From TMED14 sp003444795 (GTDB lineage: Bacteria > Bacteroidota > Bacteroidia > Flavobacteriales > Schleiferiaceae): a DNA stretch of 21,656 nucleotides. Shown one piece after another: positions 1 to 7,397 of the stretch. Position 1 is the first letter of the stretch. The number at the start of each line of letters is the position of its first letter. The notes under the pieces are model-generated. The model was given only the letters and a program-made list of their open reading frames with translations, made no database searches and was not told the origin of the DNA. A program made the position numbers and the translations under genes. The stretch spans positions 1-21,656 of the forward strand of contig CAXBRT010000016.1 of the NCBI GenBank assembly GCA_963978445.1, read 5' to 3'.

Positions 1-2
1 CT

Positions 3-1451
3 CCTGCCGATGAAACAGAAATGAAGCAAGGGCATTGGGGTATATTTCTCGAAGGCATGGGCTGGGGCTTCCTTGCCTTGCTAATGCCCTGTATCTTCCC
101 CATGATTCCTTTGACGGTGAGCTTTTTCTTGAAGCAGAGCAAGACCCGTGCGGAGGGGCTGTCTAAGGCCATCACCTACGGCATTAGCATCAATGTCATC
201 TACGTGGCATTGGGTCTATTGATCACCTTGATCGCGGGTCCAGATGCGCTCAATGCCATGGCGACTCACCCGTGGTTCAACCTCTTTTTCTTTGCCCTCT
301 TCGTGGTTTTTGCCTTCAGTTTCTTTGGGGCATTTGAAATCACCTTGCCGAGCAAGTGGGTGGATGGCTCGGATAATCTTTCGCAAAAAGGAGGCTTAAT
401 CGGCGTGTTCTTTATGGCGTTTACGTTGGCACTCGTGTCCTTCAGCTGCACGGGCCCCCTGATTGGCTCCTTGTTGGTTCGGGCTAGCCAAAGTGGGGAA
501 TTGCTCGGTCCAGCCATGGGCATGTTTGGATTTTCGTTCGCTTTGAGCCTTCCCTTTATGCTCTTTGCCGCCTTCCCAAGCTGGTTGCAATCGCTGCCCA
601 AATCAGGCGGATGGATGAACACGGTGAAAGTCGTTCTTGGTTTCTTGGAATTGGCCTTTGCCTTGAAATTCCTCTCCACGGCAGACATGACGTGGCAGGC
701 ACATTGGGTGAACCGCGAGCTTTTCTTGGCCATTTGGACCGCTATCGCCTTCTTGATTGCCTTCTACCTCTTTGGCGCGTTCCGAATGCCCCACGACGAC
801 AAAGTCGAAACCTTGAGCGTGCCGCGAATGCTCTTTGGAACGGTCTTTTTCATTTTGGCTTTTTACCTACTTCCCGGCACCTTTGGAGCGCCAGTCCGAT
901 TAGTAGCCGGATTCCCGCCTCCCGCACATTACGCCGAGTCTCCCGGCGGTGCCTACCTAGGGGGTGGTGCTGAAGCTGCGGGTTCAGGGTATACCGGCAC
1001 GGCATGTCCCGAAGGCCTTCCCTGTTTCAATAGTTTGGAGGATGCTAAGGCCTATGCCAAGCAAGTCAACAAGCCCATCATGTTTGACTTTACAGGCTGG
1101 GGATGCGTAAACTGCCGAAAGATGGAAGAGCAAGTTTGGGTGGATCCAGAGGTACATCGCATGCTTCTGGAAGAGGTGGTTCTGGTCTCTTTGTATGTGG
1201 ATGAGTTTGTGGAGCTCCCCGAATCCGAACAGTACACCAATGCGGCCGGTCGAAAAATCAAGCGCGTGGGCCAAAAGTGGAGCGATTTTGAAGCTACTAC
1301 CTATGGCGCCAATGCACAGCCCTACTACGTCATCGTAGATCCCCATGGCGATTGGACCCCCTTGAATGGATTCGCCGCTTGGGATCCCGACGTGGCCAAA
1401 TTCACCGCTTGGTTGAAGGAGGGCATTCAAGCATACCACAGCCGACACTGA
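3..1451 (+). CDS. dsbD: Thiol:disulfide interchange protein DsbD, 5' end outside the window
   Basis: This is the C-terminal part of a DsbD-family protein, which carries electrons from cytoplasmic thioredoxin across the inner membrane to periplasmic thiols. Counting from the Met at base 21, a membrane domain of about eight helices holds the two redox cysteines: C24 in the motif MPCIFPMIP and C143 in SCTGP. A C-terminal thioredoxin-like domain (about residues 335-470) has the active site C362-V-N-C365. The frame stays open to the left edge (six more codons), and relatives carry a periplasmic N-terminal domain before the first helix, so the true start lies upstream and the Met at 21 is probably internal. 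The stop is one base from the next gene, suggesting co-transcription. The family assignment is firm; the reductase partners are not visible here. Confidence 0.93.
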   Translation, partial: PADETEMKQGHWGIFLEGMGWGFLALLMPCIFPMIPLTVSFFLKQSKTRAEGLSKAITYGISINVIYVALGLLITLIAGPDALNAMATHPWFNLFFFALFVVFAFSFFGAFEITLPSKWVDGSDNLSQKGGLIGVFFMAFTLALVSFSCTGPLIGSLLVRASQSGELLGPAMGMFGFSFALSLPFMLFAAFPSWLQSLPKSGGWMNTVKVVLGFLELAFALKFLSTADMTWQAHWVNRELFLAIWTAIAFLIAFYLFGAFRMPHDDKVETLSVPRMLFGTVFFILAFYLLPGTFGAPVRLVAGFPPPAHYAESPGGAYLGGGAEAAGSGYTGTACPEGLPCFNSLEDAKAYAKQVNKPIMFDFTGWGCVNCRKMEEQVWVDPEVHRMLLEEVVLVSLYVDEFVELPESEQYTNAAGRKIKRVGQKWSDFEATTYGANAQPYYVIVDPHGDWTPLNGFAAWDPDVAKFTAWLKEGIQAYHSRH

Positions 1452-1452
1452 T

Positions 1453-2049
1453 ATGGTTCTAAAGGCAGCGGATATAGCAGACATCTTTGGGCAAGCCATC
1501 GTGGCATACCATGCCCAGGACCTGTTAGATCCTGTATGCCCCCAGCTGGAAGGGGCAAATGCTTGGACCCAATTCCTTTTTGAAAAGTGCTGGATCGATA
1601 CGGTGCAATGGCATTTGGAAGATGAAATCCGACGACCCAATTTGGAAGGCTCGGCCGTCCTGGCGCTCAAGCGCAGAATTGACGCCTTAAACCAATCCCG
1701 CACTAATGCCGTGGAAGCCATGGACGTCCGCTTGCAAGGATTTTTGCAACCTGTGTCGACGGAAACCGCCTCAGAACTTCGCACAGAATCCTTGGGATGG
1801 GCCTTAGACCGCCTTTGCATTTTGCAGTTGAAACTCTACCACATGGAAATTGAGGCAACACGCGAAGGCGGACCTGCCAGTGCGGTTTCACGACTTGAAG
1901 TTTTGCAGCAACAAAACCAACAACTCGCCGGGGCAGTGGATCAATTCATAAAGGATATTCAGGCCGGAAAAGTGCGCTATCAACCCTATGCGCAGCACAA
2001 ATTGTACAACGATCCGGATACCAATCCCGCGCTCTACGGCGTTAGCTAA
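1453..2049 (+). CDS. DUF4254 domain protein
   Basis: This 198-residue, probably all-helical soluble protein resembles the DUF4254 family of Bacteroidota. The recognisable signature is the stretch around residues 54-62 (HLEDEIRRP), followed by an LKRRIDALNQSRTNAVE-like helix. No signal peptide, membrane segment or catalytic motif is visible. It begins one base after the dsbD stop and ends two bases before a family-9 glycosyltransferase. From memory, DUF4254 genes are often paired with GT9 genes in this phylum, so a role in LPS core or surface-glycan synthesis is reasonable, but this is inference from context. The biochemical function is unknown. Confidence 0.85.
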   Translation: MVLKAADIADIFGQAIVAYHAQDLLDPVCPQLEGANAWTQFLFEKCWIDTVQWHLEDEIRRPNLEGSAVLALKRRIDALNQSRTNAVEAMDVRLQGFLQPVSTETASELRTESLGWALDRLCILQLKLYHMEIEATREGGPASAVSRLEVLQQQNQQLAGAVDQFIKDIQAGKVRYQPYAQHKLYNDPDTNPALYGVS

Positions 2050-2051
2050 GC

Positions 2052-3029
2052 ATGGCTGAAAAGCGGATTGCTATCGTTCGATTTTCCGCGTTGGGAGATG
2101 TCGCCCTTCTGTGGCCGGTTCTTTGCCAAGTGGCCCAAAGCTATCCAGACTACAAGATTACCTTCTTTACGCGCCCGGCCTTTCTGGAACACTTGCCCGA
2201 CCATCCTGGTATAGAAAAAGTGGGGCTTGATGTAGACGACGCCTATGCTTCTCCAGTTTCTCTCTTTCTGTTCTGGTGGGGCTGGTTGCGCAGTACCTAT
2301 CCGGAGGCATGGGTGGATGCTCATGCGCATCTGCGATCAATGAGTGGTACGTGGCTTGCGGCGAGGTTTGGCGCTCGCGTGGGAAAACTCGAAAAGCACC
2401 GTGCTCTCCGAAAAGCCTTTTTGGCGAAAAACGTCCAAAAACTTCCTTTGGTGCAGGAGAGCTATGCGAACGCATTTGCCCAAGCAGGTTTTCCGATTGA
2501 ATGGCCCATAGCGCTCCCAAACGCTTCCAGACCTTTGAGCTCAACCCTTCTCCTAGCCCCTTTTGCGGCGCATGAGAGCAAGCGAATCCCACTTGAAACG
2601 GCCTATGCATTGGCTGCCTGGTGGCAGGGGCTAGGAGGGACGGTAGTCCTCATGGGACATTTTTCAGAAATAGACGGGTGGAACGGACCCAATGTCCTTT
2701 TCGCGCGACCTGATCAAGAGGCCTCGCTATGGGCGGAAGCGGCAGTTGCCGTGGTCATGGATTCGGCCAATCAACATTTGGCGGCGTTGCACGGAACCCC
2801 TTCGGTCACGGTGTGGATGGGAACGGCACCCGAAGCAGGTTTTGTACCGGTACACCCTGGAGAACAAGAGCATGTGCAATCCAGCGGACTGTCCTGTTCG
2901 CCCTGCTCTATTTACGGCACGTCAAAGTGTTCGCGGGGCGATTTTGCCTGCCATCAGATTCCGTTGGCTCAAATTCAAAAAGCCATTGCGAAGGTGGCTC
3001 GAACCGATTTGCCCCTGCACGCGTTGTAG
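2052..3029 (+). CDS. Glycosyltransferase family 9 (ADP-heptose:LPS heptosyltransferase-like)
   Basis: The 325-residue protein has the two-lobed GT-B layout of family 9. Its N-terminus reads IAIVRFSALGDVALLWPVL, the usual GT9 opening. Residues about 234-250 carry the donor-site signature VMDSANQHLAALHGTP followed by VWMGTAPEAGF. The C-terminal segment with SCSPCSIYG, SKC and RGDFAC matches the cysteine-containing tail common in Bacteroidota members. It would transfer heptose or a related sugar to LPS core or another envelope glycan on the cytoplasmic face of the inner membrane. The donor and acceptor cannot be read from sequence. It sits between DUF4254 (2-base gap) and a small YopX-like gene (4-base gap). 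Confidence 0.9.
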   Translation: MAEKRIAIVRFSALGDVALLWPVLCQVAQSYPDYKITFFTRPAFLEHLPDHPGIEKVGLDVDDAYASPVSLFLFWWGWLRSTYPEAWVDAHAHLRSMSGTWLAARFGARVGKLEKHRALRKAFLAKNVQKLPLVQESYANAFAQAGFPIEWPIALPNASRPLSSTLLLAPFAAHESKRIPLETAYALAAWWQGLGGTVVLMGHFSEIDGWNGPNVLFARPDQEASLWAEAAVAVVMDSANQHLAALHGTPSVTVWMGTAPEAGFVPVHPGEQEHVQSSGLSCSPCSIYGTSKCSRGDFACHQIPLAQIQKAIAKVARTDLPLHAL

Positions 3030-3033
3030 GGTC

Positions 3034-3435
3034 ATGCAAGAATTGCGGTACCGTTTACGTCAAGGCGAACATATTGTGGGCTACCTCCGCGTGGTAGGAA
3101 GCACGCATTTTTATTCCAAGGATAGTTTTTGGTGGAATGGGGAGCCTATTCCACATGCGGCGCAGGATGCATGGACAGGCTTGAAAGACCGAAACAACAC
3201 CCACCTCTATTCCGGGGACATCGTTGAGTTTGAGCCCATTCCGGGGGAAGATCTGGACATGGGGGCGATGCTTTTACGCAACGGCATTTGGGTCCTCAAG
3301 AGTGTCACAACAGATACCGAATACCCCATCCATGCATTGGGCCTTTCACTCTACCAAGGCAAGGATTTAAACTGGCTATCCTACTTATTTCTAAACACAG
3401 AATTGGCCGAATCCTGGGGCATCTGGGAGGACTAA
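3034..3435 (+). CDS. Small YopX-like protein
   Basis: This 133-residue protein starts at the ATG four bases after the GT9 stop; the same frame is open further upstream, but that stretch lies inside the GT9 gene and is spurious. Residues 47-64 (WTGLKDRNNTHLYSGDIV) closely resemble the core signature of the YopX family, usually TGLKDxNGxxIYxGDIV. The N-terminus MQELRYRLR also resembles YopX starts, and the C-terminal NTELAESW recalls the family's ENPEL ending. YopX proteins are best known from phages and prophages (the name comes from Bacillus phage SPbeta) and have no established function. No phage genes lie nearby, so this may be a domesticated copy or a divergent chromosomal branch. The assignment rests on motif recognition only. 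Confidence 0.65.
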   Translation: MQELRYRLRQGEHIVGYLRVVGSTHFYSKDSFWWNGEPIPHAAQDAWTGLKDRNNTHLYSGDIVEFEPIPGEDLDMGAMLLRNGIWVLKSVTTDTEYPIHALGLSLYQGKDLNWLSYLFLNTELAESWGIWED

Positions 3436-3473
3436 TCATTTGTACCCAGCCGAAGACGATTGAGGCGTAAAGA

Positions 3474-4883
3474 ATGTGGCAACTTGCTGCCATGGTACTA
3501 GAATTCTCAACCTGGTCAAGAAATAACCAATGGGTGCAGCTCCAAGTGAGCATGGAGCCAGGTTATAAGTTCCAATGGGTGGGCCGACGCGATGGCCACC
3601 AAATTCCTCAGCGGTTGCACGCGGCATTCCGAACCTTCGGGTGGAAATGGCCTGGAAAGCGCATTACGGTGCTAACACAACCACCAGCGGATCTCCATGC
3701 GGGCAGCGATGCGGCTCTTTCCGTTGCCGTGTTAGTGGGGAGCCGGCAATGGCCGATTCGCGTCCAGGAAGTCTATTCCCTGTATGGGTCTGTCGATCTC
3801 TTTGGGAAGATTCTTCCTGTTCCCGGCGATGTGCTTCCCGAATCTTGGCCCGCCTCCAGCAGGTTCCACCTCGTGCCCATGGAATGGAAGCGCCATTTTT
3901 CGGGCAACAATGCTGTGGTTGGGGTGGGAACGCTTCAAGACATTCAAAACTTCTTGCATCATGGGATGCGCCGTGATCAGGGGGCTTCGGTTCAGAAAAA
4001 GGAAATAATTTGGCCGGATCTCCGGCTTTCTGAGGACCTTCAATGGTTCTTTTTGGTGGTAGCCGCAGGGGCCCATCCTTGCTTTCTCATGGGACCACCA
4101 GGTACGGGGAAGACGCAAATGGCTCGCCTTTGGTGGAAACTCTTGGATGTAACATGTGAAGGGGGTCAATTTCTCGAGCCTATGCCCCCACGCAGCGCCC
4201 ATGTACCCATAGGGAGTTGGCTCGAACGGACGGAAGGTGGCTGCCTCTTTTTGGATGAGGTAGGGGAGTGGCCCCTCAAAGCTTTGGAGGCACTTCGAAA
4301 ACCTCTAGAAGAGGCACAGTGTTCCACCCTCTACATTGCTGCCAGCAATCCCTGTCCGTGCGGCTTCCAAGGTCATGCATCGCGGCCTTGTACCTGTCCG
4401 CCTGGTCGAATTCAAGCCTATCAGCGCCGGTTTTCGGGACCATTCTTGGACCGCTTTCAACTCTATGCCTATGTGCAAGCTGATCCCAGCGACGAGTCCG
4501 TAGTGTGGTCTGAAGTTAGGCACCGCCTGAAACGAGCACGCGCAATGCAATCAAAAAGAGGGCTAGGCTTAAATGGTCAATTACCGGCTGATTCCCTCGG
4601 GAAAGCACTGCTGGTTCAGGAGGCCGCCTGGACGGATCTCCGGCTGTGGCAACAACGCACCGGTATGGGCGAGCGCTCCGTGCACGCGGTCTTGCGGGTG
4701 GCTAGGACGATGGCCGATTTAGAGGAAAGTGTTGGGGTACAGCCGAGGCATATTCGACTGGCCGCGCATTGGCATTGGTCGAATCAGGGCCTTATTTCCA
4801 AGTCCGATCTTTGGGGTCCGGCGCATTCTTGGTCCACATTAGGGGCCCCTCGCAGCCCGCGACCTCAATCATCACAGCCGTAG
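3474..4883 (+). CDS. YifB/ComM-like Mg-chelatase-type AAA+ ATPase, divergent
   Basis: The 469-residue protein has the YifB/ComM domain order. An N-terminal LonC/S5-like domain (about 1-170) is divergent but keeps WPGKRITVLTQPPADL. A Mg-chelatase AAA+ core follows with Walker A GPPGTGKT (207-214), Walker B CLFLDE (257-262), the cysteine cluster NPCPCG (292-297) with CTC (306-308), and SGPFLDR with arginine R327. The C-terminal helical domain includes GERSVHAVLRVARTMADLE. ComM-type helicases aid integration of foreign DNA during natural transformation. Family members are usually a little over 500 residues, so this one is short. An in-frame stop directly upstream supports a start at 3474; the Met at 3492 is an alternative. 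The last 30 or so residues lie over the convergent neighbour and look non-conserved. Confidence 0.85.
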   Translation: MWQLAAMVLEFSTWSRNNQWVQLQVSMEPGYKFQWVGRRDGHQIPQRLHAAFRTFGWKWPGKRITVLTQPPADLHAGSDAALSVAVLVGSRQWPIRVQEVYSLYGSVDLFGKILPVPGDVLPESWPASSRFHLVPMEWKRHFSGNNAVVGVGTLQDIQNFLHHGMRRDQGASVQKKEIIWPDLRLSEDLQWFFLVVAAGAHPCFLMGPPGTGKTQMARLWWKLLDVTCEGGQFLEPMPPRSAHVPIGSWLERTEGGCLFLDEVGEWPLKALEALRKPLEEAQCSTLYIAASNPCPCGFQGHASRPCTCPPGRIQAYQRRFSGPFLDRFQLYAYVQADPSDESVVWSEVRHRLKRARAMQSKRGLGLNGQLPADSLGKALLVQEAAWTDLRLWQQRTGMGERSVHAVLRVARTMADLEESVGVQPRHIRLAAHWHWSNQGLISKSDLWGPAHSWSTLGAPRSPRPQSSQP

Positions 4884-5376
4884 GGCTACCGAAGTAGGTG
4901 AGCATTTTACTGCGCCAGTTGCGGAAGTATTCCACACTGAATTGAGGGCAGGGCAAGGTGAGGACAGAAATGGTGGTTCCGTCAATGACCACGATGGTGG
5001 GATCTACATGTTCGACGGTACGGGTATCACGGCCAGGCCGAATGGAGGCCCCGTCCATGAAGTCGGGAAGCCAGCGCTTCATGGCCCAGTTGAGCTCGTC
5101 CGTATCTGCAAATTGAAATACGTGGACATAGAGGTCAAACTTGACATTTCGCTCCAAATTGTCCAGCTGTTTCTCCAGGCCTTCCAACTTGAAGTCTACC
5201 CTGAACTCTGGACTTTCTTTTTCTAAAGCGCCTAACGTCTCACCCCCAAGGTTGAGTGTCTTCACCTTATACGTCTCAGCTACATCGCCTTGGAAGGCGG
5301 AAATGCGCTGTGCCAAGTCTTGGTCTTGCGCATAGAGGGAGAGAGGAAGGAGGAAGGCAAAGAGGGATCTTTTCAT
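4792..5376 (-). CDS. Secreted protein of unknown function
   Basis: The start chosen is the ATG at 5376, which gives 194 residues beginning MKRSLFAFLLPLSLYAQD, a short signal peptide probably cleaved after YA. An upstream in-frame Met (5394) would place charged residues before it and is less likely. The mature part is mixed alpha/beta with no membrane segment and no motif I recognise; it should be periplasmic or outer-membrane associated. Its 3' end overlaps the YifB-like gene by 92 bases on the opposite strand, and its 5' end is 43 bases from the divergent DUF481 gene. The coding status is supported by the signal peptide and a continuous plausible protein; the function is unknown. Confidence 0.75.
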   Translation of the reverse strand: MKRSLFAFLLPLSLYAQDQDLAQRISAFQGDVAETYKVKTLNLGGETLGALEKESPEFRVDFKLEGLEKQLDNLERNVKFDLYVHVFQFADTDELNWAMKRWLPDFMDGASIRPGRDTRTVEHVDPTIVVIDGTTISVLTLPCPQFSVEYFRNWRSKMLTYFGSPTAVMIEVAGCEGPLMWTKNAPDPKDRTWK

Positions 5377-5380
5377 GTTG

Positions 5381-5388
5381 AAAAGGTA
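5381..5388 (-). promoter_or_regulatory. Candidate -7 box for the secreted unknown protein gene
   Basis: On the minus strand TACCTTTT stands four bases before the ATG at 5376 and matches the Bacteroidota -7 consensus TAnnTTTG except for the last base. I see no convincing -33 TTG at normal spacing. If it is used, the transcript would begin at or very near the start codon. Confidence 0.3.
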
Positions 5389-5407
5389 CGCCAAAGCCGC
5401 TTCCCAT

Positions 5408-5415
5408 TACATTTG
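5408..5415 (+). promoter_or_regulatory. Candidate -7 box (TACATTTG) for the DUF481 gene
   Basis: TACATTTG is a full match to TAnnTTTG, the -7 element of Bacteroidota sigma factor promoters, and lies four bases before the ATG at 5420. The whole divergent interval is only 43 bases, so both promoters must lie here or within the neighbouring genes. No -33 element is evident at the usual distance. Confidence 0.4.
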
Positions 5416-5419
5416 CGTC

Positions 5420-6181
5420 ATGCGACGCCTCCTCTTGCTTCTTTTCCTCTGCTTAGGAGTAACCTCACATGCCCAAATTGTCAATGTGGAGGCCATGCGC
5501 GGACTAACCGGAAATGAGCCAGGCACCCATGGCGTCTTAGATGGAAGCTTTTACTTTGGAGGAACGCAAGCCTTGTTACTTCGGTTGAGCACTTCGGCTA
5601 ATTTTAGGAAAACCGTGGGAAAAGAGTCCTATTATGGCATCTTTAGCGGCAACTTATCCACCCGAGTGGGTGGGGAGGCTCTGCTTTTTGAGCAGTATGG
5701 ATTTGTGCATGGGCGCTACAATGTGGAGTGGAGCGACGAATGGACGGGTGAGTTATTCTTTCAGTGGCAGTCCAACAAACCCATGCGCATCGCACAGCGC
5801 TTCAACTTTGGAGGCGGGCCGCGCTACCGGGCCATTGACAGCAAAACGGTGAATTTCTTCGTGAGCCCGTTGATCATGTATGAACTGGATATAGAATCCG
5901 TGACGGGTATCTACGAAAGCGTGTTTCGGATGAGTACCTACATGAGTTTGGATCTTCTGCTTAAAGAAAAATACCGCTGGAACACGATTGCCTACTACCA
6001 GCCCCAAATTGCGGAATGGGACGACGTTCGGGTCGTCATTAATAGCCGATTCAGCACGCCTATTTCACCCATGCTCAACTTGACGGTTTCGGGCAATTTG
6101 AATTACGATGCCTATCCAGCGGGGACGGATGTACCCAACTTCACGTATGGCATCAACTCGGGGATCAGCTGGCGCTTTTAG
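5420..6181 (+). CDS. DUF481-like outer-membrane beta-barrel protein
   Basis: The ATG at 5420 gives 253 residues starting MRRLLLLLFLCLGVTSHAQ, a clear signal peptide with cleavage after SHA. An in-frame Met at 5375 would lie over the divergent gene and put a non-signal stretch in front, so it was rejected. The mature protein is made of alternating short strands rich in Tyr, Phe and Trp with Asn/Asp/Gly turns, and it ends in SWRF, a terminal Phe typical of outer-membrane barrels recognised by BamA. The overall pattern (GELFFQWQSNKPMRIAQRFNFGGGPRYR) is like DUF481/YdiY salt-induced outer-membrane proteins. The function is unknown. Its stop lies inside the end of folC (17-base convergent overlap). 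Confidence 0.8.
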   Translation: MRRLLLLLFLCLGVTSHAQIVNVEAMRGLTGNEPGTHGVLDGSFYFGGTQALLLRLSTSANFRKTVGKESYYGIFSGNLSTRVGGEALLFEQYGFVHGRYNVEWSDEWTGELFFQWQSNKPMRIAQRFNFGGGPRYRAIDSKTVNFFVSPLIMYELDIESVTGIYESVFRMSTYMSLDLLLKEKYRWNTIAYYQPQIAEWDDVRVVINSRFSTPISPMLNLTVSGNLNYDAYPAGTDVPNFTYGINSGISWRF

Positions 6182-7397
6182 GCTTCAGCGCATCGGCCAC
6201 GACAAAGGTGCTGCCCCCAATGTAGATTCGATCGGCTGAAGTAGCCGCACTTTGTGCTGCGCCCCATGCCGCATGAACATTTGGATAGGCGCAACTCGTT
6301 AAACCTAAGGCCTCCCCCAGAATTGTAAGGGCTTCTACGGGAAGCGCCCGCGGTATGGCCGGCGCGCAGAAGTAGTACTTTGCATCTTTGGGCAACAGCT
6401 CCAGGGCCGCTGAGGCATCCTTGTCGCCCACCATGCCAAAAACAATGTGCATCGGACCCTTGCCCATAGAGGTGAACTGCGCCATGGTCTCTCGGAGCCC
6501 GTGAACATTGTGGGCCGTATCCAGGACGGTGAAGGGCTCCTGCGAAACTACCTGCCAACGCCCCTGTAATCCGGTTTGCTCGGCCACATGAAGCAGGCCG
6601 CGTGCTAGTTCGTCTTCAGAGACGGGGAAGACCTGCTGGGCCGCTAAAATGGCCCGGGCCAAACGTTGATTTTTCGCTTGATAGCTGCCCAGCAAATCCG
6701 TGGGCGTCAACGTCACAGCTAAGTCCTCCGCAAACTGCAGCGAGGCACCTACCTGCGCTGCATGCGACCGGAAAACAGCGTCCGTCTCCGGATGGCGTTC
6801 CCCCACGATGGCGGGAACTCCAGGTTTGAAGATGCCTGCTTTTTCACCGGCAATAGCCGCACGCGTGTTACCTAAAAATGCCTGATGGTCTAAATCAATA
6901 TTGGTCACCGCCGCAACTAGCGGATGCAGGACGTTGGTGCTATCCAGACGACCGCCCATGCCCACTTCCACAACGGCCACATCCACGTGCATGTCCCGAA
7001 AGTACACGAAGGCCATGCCCACGCTCATTTCAAAGAAGCTCAACTCCAGTCGCTGCAGGTGCGTGCGCCAAGTCTCGACAAAGTCTACCACAAATTCTTC
7101 GGAGCATGGGAGTCCATTGAGCCGAATGCGTTCACGGTAGTCCACCAAGTGCGGGGAGGTGTACAAGCCCACGCGATAGCCCGCTTCTTGCAAACAGCTG
7201 GCCACCATGTGCGAGGTTGATCCTTTGCCATTTGTGCCACCAATGTGAATGGAGGGAAAGTCTTTTTCTGGATGGCCCAGGACCTCCATAAAGGCCCATG
7301 TTTTTGATAAATCTATCTTGTAGTTCTGCCCGCCCGTTCGCTGAAATACCGGGAGTTGAGCGAAGAGCCAGTCCAGGGTTTCGGCGTAGCGGCTCAC
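6165..7397 (-). CDS. folC: Bifunctional dihydrofolate/folylpolyglutamate synthase
   Basis: This 410-residue Mur-ligase-family enzyme adds L-glutamate to dihydropteroate and to reduced folates, using ATP, in the cytoplasm. The N-terminus (YAETLDWLFAQLPVFQRTG) matches Bacteroidota FolC. The P-loop GGTNGKGST is at residues 53-61, and YTSPHL (79-84) followed by YRERIRLNG is the folate-binding loop. VVEVGMGGRLDSTN and LDTAHN are further family signatures. The start codon is GTG, sharing bases with the tonB stop (GTGA), which implies translational coupling as the last gene of exbB-exbD-tonB-folC. The length is normal for the family, slightly short. Its 3' end overlaps the convergent DUF481 gene by 17 bases. 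Confidence 0.95.
   Translation of the reverse strand: MSRYAETLDWLFAQLPVFQRTGGQNYKIDLSKTWAFMEVLGHPEKDFPSIHIGGTNGKGSTSHMVASCLQEAGYRVGLYTSPHLVDYRERIRLNGLPCSEEFVVDFVETWRTHLQRLELSFFEMSVGMAFVYFRDMHVDVAVVEVGMGGRLDSTNVLHPLVAAVTNIDLDHQAFLGNTRAAIAGEKAGIFKPGVPAIVGERHPETDAVFRSHAAQVGASLQFAEDLAVTLTPTDLLGSYQAKNQRLARAILAAQQVFPVSEDELARGLLHVAEQTGLQGRWQVVSQEPFTVLDTAHNVHGLRETMAQFTSMGKGPMHIVFGMVGDKDASAALELLPKDAKYYFCAPAIPRALPVEALTILGEALGLTSCAYPNVHAAWGAAQSAATSADRIYIGGSTFVVADALKPKSAS

Noticed and set aside
984..1820. Minus-strand open frame of 278 codons across the dsbD and DUF4254 genes.
   Set aside because: It lies over two confidently identified genes and crosses their junction; the translation shows no family features.
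2692..3033. Upstream extension of the YopX-like gene giving a 247-residue protein.
   Set aside because: The extension lies in a different frame of the GT9 gene's conserved C-terminus; YopX-like similarity begins at the Met at 3034.
3034..4883. A phage remnant or new defence island around the YopX-like and AAA ATPase genes.
   Set aside because: No integrase, capsid, nuclease, toxin or repeat is present, the flanking genes are ordinary envelope genes, and the ATPase is recognisable as YifB-like.
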